From Brachionus plicatilis (Eukaryota; Rotifera; Eurotatoria; Ploima; Brachionidae), in contig QEOQ01000242.1 in the NCBI GenBank assembly GCA_010279815.1, forward strand, positions 484,475 to 548,474: a stretch of DNA of 64,000 nucleotides, written 5' to 3'. Positions 48,600-59,696 of the stretch are shown one piece after another. Within the stretch, counting starts at the first letter, position 1. The number at the start of each line of letters is the position of its first letter. A program made the translations under genes and the position numbers. Below the pieces are notes generated by a model. That model was not told where the DNA came from and did not search any database. It saw only the letters and a list, made by a program, of their open reading frames with translations.

Positions 48600-48885
48600 G
48601 CTTACAGAAAAATGCTCGTAGAACTAACTAAATCCTACTAACATTAAAGGAATTTTGATATTGGAAAAAAAAAAAAAAAAAAAAAATCGGGAAAAATGCA
48701 TACCATATACATCCAACGTTGAGTGTATTGTATTGAAATTGGCTATTCAACTCCTTACTCGATTGCCTCCTGGATCTACTCGGATACTCGGTTAGAAATT
48801 TATCAAAAACGAAGAGAAAAGAGAAAATAAAAAATAGAAAAAAAAAAAAAATAAAAGGAATAATAATTATTGAAATTAAAAAAAN

Positions 48886-48917
<32 letters not shown>

Positions 48918-49108
48918 AAAGGAATAATAATTATTGAAATTAAAAGAAAGTAATGAATATTACATTAAAATTTAAACATTAACATTTTAATTTAAAAAAA
49001 TATCGGATGCTGCTCAACTTTTGTCTTAAATTTATTAATTTTTTTTTTATTTTAATTTTTTTTTACATCGCCTACAAGGCGTTCATTGAAGAAATAAATA
49101 AATAAATA
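48600..49108 (+). mobile_element. Retroposon-like insert inside the LINE, with hairpin and AAATA tail
   Basis: It interrupts the LINE protein between the SPGPNG segment and the RT core. It contains a moderately GC-rich block (ACTCGATTGCCTCCTGGATC), then A-rich DNA with two copies of ATAAAAGGAATAATAATTAT. Its right end is CGCCTACAAGGCGTTCATTG followed by (AAATA)n. One N is at 48885, in the A-run. It may be a SINE. The left limit is approximate. Confidence 0.45.
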
Positions 49109-49349
49109 AAATAATGACCAAAATATTTGAAATATTCTTGATAAAAGCCTATTATTAAGCCATTTGGACCTGGTGATGAATTTTTCATTTTCATCACTAC
49201 ATCCTGAGCTTCTACATAATTAATTTTATAATTAATTTCTATATTTTTATCAGTTTCATTAATTGGCTTAATCAAAAAATTTGCCTTTTGAATAGAGCAT
49301 TTATCTACTCTTTCAACAGACATCAAATCTTTATAGAATTTAAATACTT

Positions 49350-51711
49350 CACGATCTTGACAGCTGCCCATCTGGAGTACTCATTGTAAATGACAAACCA
49401 ATATGAGCCGTCCGACATTGGACCAAAGAAATCAGCTGCTAATGATCGCCACGGACCCTCAGGCATTACAGTTTGGGTGCATTGGCTCATATTTTTGACG
49501 ATCAGTAATAGCTTGACACTCTCGACATTGTTTTATCAGCGTCTCAACGTCTTTGTCTATTCCTGGAAACCAGACTGTAGATCGGATCAGTTGCTTGGTT
49601 TTGACCATCCCATGATGTCCCATGTGTGCAAGCTGAAGGACCTGCCGCTGGAGCTTTCTTGGTATTACTATGCGCTGTCCTCTTTGGAGCATTTTACCTT
49701 TTGTAACGCTCAACTCATGGTAAACCGCTTTGTATGTGTCAAGGTGTTGTGTGAGTTTCTGTACCGTTGAGCCTTTGCTGACCAATTCCCTTAACTGTTT
49801 GAGTTCTGGGTCTTGTTCGGTTACCTGTACCACTTGAGCGTTAGTTAATGCATACGGTTTAGATGCTTGGGCTATTGTGTTTACATAACCCTCGAGGGTT
49901 TGTCCTTAAACTCTGATGGTGGCTTTTCCACTGGATGTCTCGAGTATTAATCAGCTATGTTTGTCGCACCAGGTCGATGGACTATTTTGTAGTCGAACTG
50001 ACTCAGCCTCAGCGCAAAGCGCTCAATCCTTGCGAGTGGTTTTGATGCTGGATTGCTCAAGAGTGATTGCACCGCGCGATTATCAGTCACCAGAGTGAAG
50101 ATTTTTCCGTAAAGATATATAGAGAAGCGTTCGCATCCCCACACTGCGGCAAGTACCTCCTTTTCACACTGACTGTATCTGCGCTCTACATCAGTGAGTA
50201 GTCGAGATGCGCAGCACACGATAGCTCGCTCGCTTTCGTCATCCGGATTGACTTGGGTGATAACTGCGCTAAGTCCGACGGGACTGTCGTCTACAGCTAG
50301 CTCTGTCCGCCACTTTTTGTTGAAGTATGCCGTGCCTTTGGTTGAGATGAGCTCTTTGACCGTTTTGAATGTCGCCTTCTCCCTATTCGTCCACCTCCAA
50401 TCTTCTCCTGCTCGTGAGATTCTCCACAGTGGTTCTGTGATTGTGCAGAGGTTTTGGATGAATCTGGCGCTATCCTGCACTGTGCACAGGAAGCTTTTGA
50501 GTTCCTTTGTGCTTGTTGGTTCAGAAGCATGACGACGGGACTTGCATCTATCTTCAGTCGGAGCTATGCCCTTAGATGTGAAGCGTAGACCGAAGAAATT
50601 CAGCTTGGTTCGGTAGAATTCACATTTTCCAAGGTTTAGTGTGAAACCATTGTCCTCGAGCCGCTTGAGCACCGCCATCAAGTTTGTATGATGTTGCTTT
50701 TTCGACTTGCCAAACACCAAGATGTCATTTGTCATGTTCAGCTGCCCTGGTAGATCCTCGAGCATGACTCTTAGAGCCTCTGTAAACATCTCTGAGGCAG
50801 ACGATATACCCATATGAAGTCTCTTGTACCTGAATAGCCCCATGTGTGTGGTGATAGTGGCAAAGTTCCGCGAATTTTCATGAATCGGGAGTTGGTGGAA
50901 TGCTTTGGTGATATCCGATTTTGAGAAGATCTGAGCTTCATTCACTAGATATATGAGGTCTTCGATTGTTTTCAATGGATACCTCGTCCTCTTTATGGCC
51001 TTGTTTAGCTGCCTTGAGTCCCAGGTTAGGCGTATGTCGAATTGGTGCTGCGTTCCCTGCTCGTTAGCCGCTAATGGTCTTTGGAACTAGTACTAAGTTA
51101 GCCACCCACGTCGTGGGACCGCATCTGTCATCTACTCGTTCAAGAATGCCTTGCTATACTTGTTTGAGTATTTCCTGTTTCACCTGATCTCTCATGTGGA
51201 ATGGTACTGGCCTTTGCGGTTGCCTGACTGGATTTACCTCTGGATCTAAATCAAGTTTGATCTCGATGTTTTTAGCGCGATCTAGCTTCCCACTGAACAG
51301 CTTTGGGAACTTGGCCGCCAATTCCATAGGTTTAAGCTCGCGTTCTTCATGATCGACATGTTGGACGTCCTTTCCGTTAACCGACTTCTCACTGATTGAG
51401 TTTATAGTAATTATGCCTAGTTTGAGCGCTGTCTAACAACTAATAAGTCTTTCATGACAACCCTTTACGACAATGACTTTGGCTTGTGTTGATCCTCTTG
51501 CATACTCCACAGTGGTTTCGAACTCTCCAAGAGTTTCAATGTGTGATTCAGCTGTGTATGCATAATATTTTTTAGAAAATGTTGAGAGCTTCGGTTTTTT
51601 TAATAGCAGTTGATAAGTTCTTTCATCAATGACATTAACAGCGGATCCAGTGTCTACAAGAAATGAGATTGTTTGTCCTTGGANTAGTAAAGAATTATAT
51701 CTATTCAGCAA
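49350..51711 (-). pseudogene. Ty3/gypsy retrotransposon pol fragment (protease, RT, RNase H, integrase start)
   Basis: From right to left, the retropepsin is SFLVDTGSAVNVIDE (51690-51430). The pre-RT linker contains VNPVRQPQRPVPFHMRDQVK. RT (50975 on) has FSKSDITKAFHQLPIHENSR. The YxDD box is changed to MTNDILVF, so the first catalytic aspartate is lost. RNase H has FTLVTDNRAVQSLL. The integrase zinc domain is LQLAHMGHHGMVKTKQLIRS..CRECQ (49833-49459). The integrase core begins with AADFFGPMSDGSYWFVIYNE and breaks off against the LINE at about 49350. Stops and frameshifts occur throughout. The GC content is clearly higher than the surroundings. Confidence 0.85.
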
Positions 51712-53382
51712 TTATTTATACCAAAATACTCGAGATTTAAAGCAAGACTTTAAAATATTAATTATTTACAAATTTTATACTGACATCTTTATTTCCTGAT
51801 AGAAAAAAAGTTAAAATTTTAATACAACAATTTCAAAATTGTTTTTCTTTTTTTTAAATTATTTTATAAAGCTACCACTCTGCTTCAATTCAAAGCCAAT
51901 CTTAAAACAAAATTTGGCAAATTGATGCACTCTTCACCGTAGTAGCCAAAATCAGCAATTTTGTAAGGGAAACATACTTCGTATATTATTAAAAATATTA
52001 ATTAGTAAAGAAATATATCTATTCAGCATTTATTATTACCAAAATACTCAAGATTTAAAGCAAGACTTTAAAATATAAATTATTTACAAATTTTATACTG
52101 ACATTTTTATTTCTTGATAGAAAAAAAGTTAAAATTTTAATAGAACTAATTCAAAATTGTTTTTCTTTTTTTTAAATTATTTAATAAAGCTACCACTCTG
52201 CTTCAATTTAAAGCCAATCTTGAAACAAGATTGGCCAAATTGATTCACTCTTCACCGTAGTAGCCAAAAGTCAGCAATTTTGTAAAGGATACATACTTCG
52301 TATATTATTAAAAATATTAATTAGTAAAGAATTATATCAATTCAGCATTTATTTATACCAAAATACTCAAGATTTAAAGCAAGACTTTAAAATATAAATT
52401 ATTTACAAATTTTAAACTGACATCTTTATTTCTTGATAGAAAAAAAGTAAAAATTTTAATACAAGAATTTCAAAATTGTTTTTCTTTTTTTTAAATTATT
52501 TTATAAAGCTACCACTCTGCTTCAATATAAAGCCAATCTTAAAAAAAGATTTCCCAAATTGATGCACTCTTCACCGTAGGAGCCAAAAGTCAGCAATTAT
52601 GTAAAGGATACATACTTCGTATATTATTAAAAATATTAATTAGTAAAGAATTATATCTATTCAGCATTTATTTATACCAAAATACTCGAGATTTAAAGCA
52701 AGACTTTAAAATATAAATTATTTACAAATTTTATACTGACATCTTTATTTCTTGATAGAAAAAAAGTTAAAATTTTAATACAACAATTTCAAAATTGTTT
52801 TTCTTTTTTTTAAATTATTTTATAAAGCTACCACTCTTCTTCAATTCAAAGCCAATCTTAAAACAAGATTTGCCAAATTGATGCACTCTTCACCTTAGTA
52901 GCCAAAAGTCAGCAATTTTGTAAAGGATACATACTTCGTATATTATTAAAAATATTAATTAGTAAAGATTTATATCTATTCATCATTTATTTATACCAAA
53001 ATACTCGAGATTTAAAGCAAGACTTTAAAATATTAATTATTTACAAATTTTATACTGACATCTTTATTTCTTGAAAGAAAAAAATTTAAAATTTTAATAC
53101 AACAATTTCAAAATTGTTTTTCTTTTTTTTAAATTATTTTATAAAGCTACCACTCTGCTTCAATTCAAAGCCAATCTTAAAACAAAATTTGCCAAATTGA
53201 TGCACTCTTCACCGTAGTAGCCAAAAGTCAGCAATTTTGTAAAGGATACATACTTCGTATATTATTAAAAATATTAATTAGTAGAGATTTATATCTATTC
53301 AGCATTTATTTATACCAAAATACTCGAGATTTAAAGCAAGACTTTAAAATATTAATTATTTACAAATTTTATACTGACATCG
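51685..53382 (+). repeat. Tandem satellite array, 319-bp unit, about five copies
   Basis: The landmark GCTACCACTCTGCTTCAA starts at 51871, 52189, 52508, 52827 and 53146, giving spacings of 318, 319, 319 and 319. Each unit also holds CACTCTTCACCGTAGTAGCC, GTAAAGGATACATACTTCGT, and GCAAGACTTTAAAATATAAA. Copies differ at a few percent of sites. The left border touches an N (51684) next to the gypsy fragment. The right border passes directly into LINE sequence. Confidence 0.95.
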
Positions 53383-53826
53383 TCAGCGTATGCTGTAGAT
53401 TTCACTTCTTTTTTACCTAATATGTTTAATTTTTAGCCTTTTATATTTTTATTATTTTCAAGTTTTAACAAGAGTTCTTCAATGGCTATGATATATAAAA
53501 TCATATACAAAGCACACCCTTGTTTAATTCCTGATTTTATAATTAATTGACCAGATTCTTGTTTATTTAGAACTATTTTTGCATATGATGTTTCATACAG
53601 TCTTTTGATATTATTAATCATAAAATCACCTATATTTATATGTTCAAGAAGACCAAATAAATAATTGTGACTAATGCTATCAAAAGCCTTCCTTTGGTCA
53701 ACACTAATTATTATTAGGTCTTTATTTTTTCTAATTGAGTCATCTATTAAATCTCTGAGTAACCATATATTAACATTCATTCTTCGGTCTTTTATTAAAC
53801 AAGTTTGATGATCTTCTATTATTCTA
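53383..53826 (-). mobile_element. LINE reverse-transcriptase fragment, second copy
   Basis: It matches 47950-48410 at high identity: MNVNIWLLRDLIDDSIRKNK, ISVDQRKAFDSISHNYLFGL, GIKQGCALYMILYIIAIEEL. It joins the satellite at GACATCGTCAGCG, where both sequences share GA(C/T)ATC. Similarity to the other copy stops at about 53826. Confidence 0.85.
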
Positions 53827-53829
53827 TGA

Positions 53830-54860
53830 TTTAAATTCTATGTTTATTCTCTAAGTAATTAATTTTATACTAGTACAATTTAATGTAAGATACATAGTAC
53901 CATTTTAATCTAAAGTAACAAACAATGTACCATGTAAAAACATAAAAGAAGCGTTATTTGTAATATGTACCATACTATACTATTATAATATTTTACAATA
54001 GGTACTATTATTGAGTATGAAAGCTTATACGTATTATTGAAATAAATTAGTAAAATAATTTGTGCAATTTTAAAAATGTAATAATTAATGAACAATTAAA
54101 TAATAGAAAGATAAAATATTTTGACTTCATCAATATAAAGCAACGGTATTAATAATAATTAAAGAAAATTTATTTAGATTTGATAAATTTATTGGAATAA
54201 TTTTTTTAAAAGTGATTTGACTTACAGTAAATATTTGAAAAATTAAAAAAAAATTGTAAAAGAAAATACCGATTTCTGAATATTAAATAAATATTAGTTA
54301 AATAAAATAATATTTGAAAAAAATACAAATTTTAATTAAAAATTTCGATTAATGAAAATTAAATACAAATGATTAAATTAAAAAAAAAGGGAATTTTAAA
54401 AAGTACACAAAATTATAAATTTTCTTTTTTTGAAATCTACGACCTGTTGACTAATTTGTATGTCGTTTGAGCTTGTGTTATTTGTGTTGTTTGTATTGCG
54501 TCAGGAGTGTAGATTAATGTAACATGTACTGATGTACCATGGTTTAAAATTGATTTAGGGTTTTTATAAAATTTTTAAAAATACAAATTTAAAATATTTA
54601 GAGTAATATCGAACTTTACGACTAAGATTTAATGGTATTTACATAAAATCTTTTTCTACGAAATTGTCATGCAATCATTTTAGCTCTACTTCCCCTAAGT
54701 TGAGATAATCAATTATATTTTTATATGTTAATAATCAAATGTCTTCTGTACCAAACTGATGCATCATCCTATATTTATTTTCCCTAGCCATAAATGATCT
54801 TAAAATACTAACTATTATTTTTCTGGGGGCATCTTGGATTGTTACAATAGTTTCACTAAA
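53830..54860. other. AT-rich non-coding part of the 5-kb insert
   Basis: No gene is seen. It is rich in short GTAC/ATGTAC phrases (TGTACCATGTAA at 53928, GTAACATGTACTGATGTACC at 54518) that also recur at 55690-55800 and 57200-57350. Confidence 0.35.
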
Positions 54861-54868
54861 AAGTTAAT

Positions 54869-55579
54869 CTAATGTAACATTATTGGATCTGTAGGATTGC
54901 TATTATTATTTTGATCGACTGATTTGCTCAATTTTCGTTTTTTTAAGTTTTTAGGTTTTTCAGGTCTATCTCTTAATAAAAGCTTAGTCCAATATTTATA
55001 TGAAGATATGAAATTTTTAAATTCAAAATGCTCAATTAAAGTATGAATGTACAAATACATATATTTACTTGCTTTATCATTTGGTTTGTCATTTTTGATA
55101 TATTCAAGTAAATTATCGGCAATTAAACTTAGGTCGTAAAGTTCGATATTACTCAAAATATTTTTTGTGTCATTAAGAGTTAAGTATTGAACGCAGTTTG
55201 GCTGCTCTACCATACCAACATTGACCAATTGTTGCATTAATGCAGCATGCAAGCTACGAATTGCATCTGGTTTAAATTTATCAATCATGTTCATATCTAT
55301 TTTCGCCGATATCTGATTAAGCAATCCTTTATTCATAGGTGCATGTAAACTGAACTTTTTGTTTTCTATTGACCAAACTTTGAAAGGTATGTTGGTTAAA
55401 AATTTGTGCATTTTTAATATAGTATTGTGCAAGTAAAGAAAATCGTCTTCATTTTCTCTGTCGCTCAAGTCATAACTAGTGGAATTAAAAGTACCTTCCA
55501 AGAGTGCAACTCGGTTGTTATCGTGTCTGGTACTATTGCAAATAGGGTTCATATTGTATCTAAGAAATGGATTACACAT
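54869..55579 (-). CDS. Unrecognised 236-aa protein (gene B of the 5-kb insert)
   Basis: An intact frame starts MCNPFLRYNMNPICNSTRHD. It is mixed acidic/basic, with predicted helices in the middle (KFKPDAIRSLHAALMQQLVN) and a basic end RPEKPKNLKKRKLSK that could be a nuclear localisation signal. No signal peptide, membrane segment or known motif was recognised. It lies downstream of gene A on the same strand and could be its last exon or a second gene. Confidence 0.45.
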   Translation of the reverse strand: MCNPFLRYNMNPICNSTRHDNNRVALLEGTFNSTSYDLSDRENEDDFLYLHNTILKMHKFLTNIPFKVWSIENKKFSLHAPMNKGLLNQISAKIDMNMIDKFKPDAIRSLHAALMQQLVNVGMVEQPNCVQYLTLNDTKNILSNIELYDLSLIADNLLEYIKNDKPNDKASKYMYLYIHTLIEHFEFKNFISSYKYWTKLLLRDRPEKPKNLKKRKLSKSVDQNNNSNPTDPIMLH

Positions 55580-56247
55580 TTAATGTTATATAATTTGTAA
55601 CGCTTTTTAAAAAGAAACATTAAAAGTTGTTATATTAATACTAATGTTTTATTAAATATTATATTTAAAAGAAATTTAAATTGTACTAGTACATAGAAAT
55701 ATACAATGAACCGTATAAAAAGTAGAATTACAAAACAATGTAATATTATGTTATTATGTAACATAACATGTACTATTTTATTATAGTATAATAACACATG
55801 TCCTATTATTTTAGAAAGAAAAATTGATTGTACTATTTTAAAATCAATTGAAACAAACTATTTACTAAATCATCTACATAGAAGAGTAATGTAATATTAC
55901 ATGTAAAATTAAATAGATCATTTAATATTAACAAACTGAGAGACTACACTAAATATATGTAATAAAATTTTTAATATTTATAATTTTTAATTTTTTATTA
56001 ACTTGAAATATTTATGAATGTCACTACATAAATTTAGATGTTTTTCTTTTTAATATTATTATAATTAAATTAAAAGTAAATTAAGAAAATTTTTATTAAA
56101 AGTTAAATTCTATTTCTGATAAAATATATACAAATAAATTTTGATATAAAAAAAATAAATATATTTCGGTATCCAAATTACAACTGTTCCATATGTATCA
56201 ATCTACTGTTGGATTTGTCGGGCGTTTGGATAATTGGTTTTTCAAAA

Positions 56248-58771
56248 TCAAACAATTGATTGGTCACGCGATTCCACACCATCATGTATGTGTAGGTATG
56301 TACTATGGTTACAGTACAACCTACACACATTTTTTCGGTAAACAAACACCATTTGATACGAAAGTAGACAGTCTCTACATTTCATCGTAACGCTGTCATA
56401 TTTGATGGTGTTTTTTGAACCTTAAAAAATTAAAAAATTGTTTATTATAAATATAAATTGAAATTAAATATACTTACGCAAACCAAAAAAAGCCTTCGAT
56501 TTGAACAAATTGAAAAAAACAAATCTTTGTATCCAGAATTTGTTCACCTCACTGGTGAACACTGAAAACAAATCAAATTTTTTTTCAATTTTAACACCAT
56601 CGGTACAATATAAAAAAAAATTGTAGGGAATTGAAATCCATGGTGAAGCTATATAGGCATAGTCTCTTTGATATCCATTACCTGGTGCTGTCCGCTTTGT
56701 GGATTTTTGTAAAGCAATATCAACTGGTAGCAAAAATTCCAAATATTTTTCCAATGATGGTTGCAACGATTTAGAAAAAAATTTGTCGAATTTTTCTTTT
56801 AAATTCGCATCAGAAAATATTGCGTGTTGCATTGATAAAATTGGCAACTCATCAATATTTTCGTTTTCCAAAATGTCCAAATTATCAATACAATTGTTCC
56901 TATTTGAATAATTGTAGTGATAATTGGTGGCTGTTAAAATTTTGTGTTTTCATTAATTGAATTTAAAATATTTTGCTCTACTGTTGTTACTGTTTGTACC
57001 CGTTCGGTTGTCGTTGGTACTTTAAAAACTGGTGCTGAAATGTGTATTGATTTTTTAAATGCTTGATCGTTGATGCAATATTCACCTATAATAAACTTAA
57101 AAAAAATAAAGGATTATTTTATAATTAATGGTATATAATTGTAAATGGTTCATTGTATGTTACTTTCAAATTAATCTTAATCAATTTTACAGTACAATTA
57201 ATGTTACTCACTGAGAACAAAGTACCTGTAATATTACATTAGAATATTATATTACAATGATAATATGTAATACTTAAATTTACTATTTAATTTTTTGGAA
57301 CAAATCTGTTGATACAATTATATTTAATTGTAATATTACATGTAATTTGTAAAATTAAATACATTTTAAATTTAAAAAAATTACCTTTTTATAATTGGTG
57401 AGCAAATTTGTGATTATGGAGAAGTCTCCTTTGATTACTGCTTCTCTGTCATTCTCGTTTTGATGTGTAAGAAATTCTTTGAGACTTTCGTCTTGGAGTT
57501 GTTCCACGCATTCATCGTATGTGGCAGATGGTACGATACTACTGACTGATGTAGTAGACTTTTGTAATATTTTTCTACTGGACTTTTCGATCTGTCTACC
57601 AGTCTGACTGTTCGATTTGTCCATTGACCGAGAATCGCCTGTATTAAACGAATATACCATTGTCGAATTTTTTTTTTGACTTAGCGTAGCTAAGCAATGT
57701 TTTACTGTTTTTTTTCCATGTGAAACTGTATCTAATATACAACTTTCTTCCGATTGATCATCAAAAAACAATTTTCTCTTTTTTGCAATTTTCGTGATTG
57801 TTTCATCGATTGATTTCGACGATGATTTTCTGTCCAATTTTTTTGATGTATTTGGTGAAATGTTGTCACTAGAATTGTCGGTTAATTTAGTGAATTTAAT
57901 GGCCGATTTCACTGGTACATGTACTGTGACTTTTCCAAGTGTTTCCCCTATGGGTTCTACTTTTCTTGACTAACCTGACTCGGTTCTTTTCTAAGAGAAC
58001 TCTTATGCATAGACTGAGTTTGACTTGTACTTGTTACACTTCTTTGAACAGGTTCAACGATAGGTTCTAGTTGATTCGTCAATTCAGTGAGTACTGCTTG
58101 GCTTGTGTCCAATATTTTTTCATTTCGCTCCAATATGTAAGCCGTAAGAGATGTTTGACCTGTCGATGATGTTGGACTGTTCGATCTGTCGCGTCTTGAC
58201 TGTTCGATTTGTCTCGAATTGGAGGGTTCAATTTGCGTTTGTGTTCCGTCGACATTTTTATGTTGTATCTTCCATGTAAGGTTCTGGATGTCAAAATCCA
58301 AATTTTTTACTTAAATAATTAAATTTTATTAAAATTTAAAAATATTTTATAATATTACTTACATTCAGTAGCATTTTGCCATTTCAAATAAACATCAATA
58401 AAAGTATAATGACACAAGTAATAGAACCGGAAGAAAATGTTTATAAATAAACATTTATTTTCATTGAGTATATCAATGAAATTTTCATCCGGTTCTATTA
58501 AAGCACACATATTACAATTTTCGTGCAAATTTTTTAATGTTTTAAACAATTGCTGTCGAATTTGGCCTGCGCATTTTGATGCTACCTCATTCGCCAAAGT
58601 TTCGAAGTCGTTGCCGTACTGGTAATAAGAAATTTCTTTCTTTTTTAAAGCTCTTATAAAATTTGTTGTTTTTGAGCTAACGGATTGAGGGTGGACTTCT
58701 GGCCACTTGGCTAAATTTACATTATCCGGGAATTTTTTAACCAGGTTATATTTTTTGACCATATTTTTCAT
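56248..58771 (-). CDS. Unrecognised multi-exon gene (gene A of the 5-kb insert)
   Basis: The exons are 58771-58363, 58309 to about 57385 (with a one-base frame break near 57950-57975), 57095 to about 56940, about 56930-56478 and 56420-56248. Three introns have good GT..AG borders and matching phase. The acceptor before 56930 is uncertain. The N-terminal domain (KTTNFIRALKKKEISYYQYG.., CNMCALIEPDENFIDIL) is helical. Next comes a Ser/Thr/Gln-rich disordered region with a KKLDRKSSSK / KIAKKRKL basic patch. It ends with a Cys-rich segment (MKCRDCLLSYQMVF..CRLYCNH) that may bind zinc. No family is recognised. The gene sits between two LINE fragments. Confidence 0.45.
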
Positions 58772-58833
58772 CTAAAACCAAAAAATAAAAATATAATATA
58801 AAATTAAGAAAATTTTTTTAAATAAAATAAATT

Positions 58834-59345
58834 ACTAAGAAGATTTAAATAAGTTGATTCTTGAATATTGTGAACCATTAGTCCATGTAAATTTTAATCT
58901 TTCAGAATCAGTATTATTAAATATTGATTCAACAAGATCAAAAGTTTTAATCAAGTCAGACCATATTTTATCTAAGCCTATTTTATTAACCTTATCAATT
59001 TCAAAATGGTTATTAAAATCTCCTCCAAAGATCAACAAATTCTTGCCATAAAGAAATCTATCAAGCTCTTCAATAAATCGAGATTGCTCATCTTTAAGAT
59101 TAGGAGCATAGATATTTTCAAATGAAAAAATATTTCCATTAATTTTTAAATCCAAATAAACGATCCTATTTTCATAGAATTGAAAATTTGAGATTTCTAC
59201 TAAATTTAAAATTGACTTTACTAAAATTACAACCCCTCTTGATTTTGTCTGCGAAAGAGGACAATAAACCAAATATTTATTTAAAATTTTTTCAAAATAT
59301 TCAACTTCTTGTTTAGAATTAAAATGTGTTTCCTGTAAGAAACAA
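58834..59345 (-). mobile_element. LINE APE-type endonuclease fragment
   Basis: The minus strand reads ICFLQETHFNSKQEVEYF (LQETH block) at about 59340, then SQTKSRGVVILVKS. FENIYAPN, LLIFGGDFNNHFE (GGDFN box) and FTWTNGSQYSRINLF follow. These are the N-terminal endonuclease motifs of apurinic-type LINEs. The final Ser-Arg-Ile-Asp has Asn instead of Asp. It joins satellite DNA on the right at about 59350 and the 5-kb insert on the left. Confidence 0.8.
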
Positions 59346-59349
59346 ATTT

Positions 59350-59696
59350 AAATGGATACATACAATTTTGTAAAGGATACATAATTCGTATATTATTATA
59401 AATATTAATTAGTAAGGAATTATATCAATTCAGCATTTATTTATACCAAAATACTCAAGATTTAAAGCAAGACTTTAAAATATAAATTATTTACAAATTT
59501 TATACTGACATCTTTATTTCTTGATAGAAAAAAAGTTAAAATTTTAATACAACAATTTCAAAATTGTTTTTCTTTTTTTTAAATTATTTTATAAAGCTAC
59601 CACTCTGCTTCAATTCAAAGCCAATCTTAAAACAAGATTTGCCAAATTGATGCACTCTTCACCGTAGTAGCCAAAAGTCAGCAATTTTGTAAAGGA
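59350..59696 (+). repeat. 319-bp satellite, one unit
   Basis: It contains all landmarks of the unit (GCTACCACTCTGCTTCAATT at about 59599). It ends at GTAAAGGATA followed by a T-run and GGCCGTTAAAGG, the same junction as at 46505. Confidence 0.9.

Larger units (their letters stand above)
46506..49355 (-). mobile_element. L1/Tx1-like LINE fragment, minus strand
   Basis: The 3' end is GCCTTTTACGGCC plus an A-run at 46506-46530. Going rightwards (towards the protein N-terminus) it has a C-terminal zinc finger CVFCNKSTDTKNHLFVEC (about 47060-47000). The thumb comes next (47480-47803, LNILERITICKTFILSKILF). The YADDIIGYVSDE catalytic box lies near 47950, ISVDQMKAFDSINHNYLFGL near 48260, and an RT N-terminal part with KMKNSSPGPNGLIIGFYQEY at about 49175. 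It is broken by several stops and by an insert at about 48600-49108. It abuts a gypsy fragment at its right. The zf-type C-terminus fits the L1/Tx1 group, several members of which target repeats. Confidence 0.8.

Noticed and set aside
49390..50532. Plus-strand open frames of 112-126 codons
   Set aside because: They are antisense shadows of the gypsy pol fragment, which shows clear RT and integrase motifs on the minus strand.
57948..57974. A possible 27-nt GT..AG intron joining two parts of gene A
   Set aside because: It is too short and leaves the two frames one base out of phase, so a frame break is the better description.
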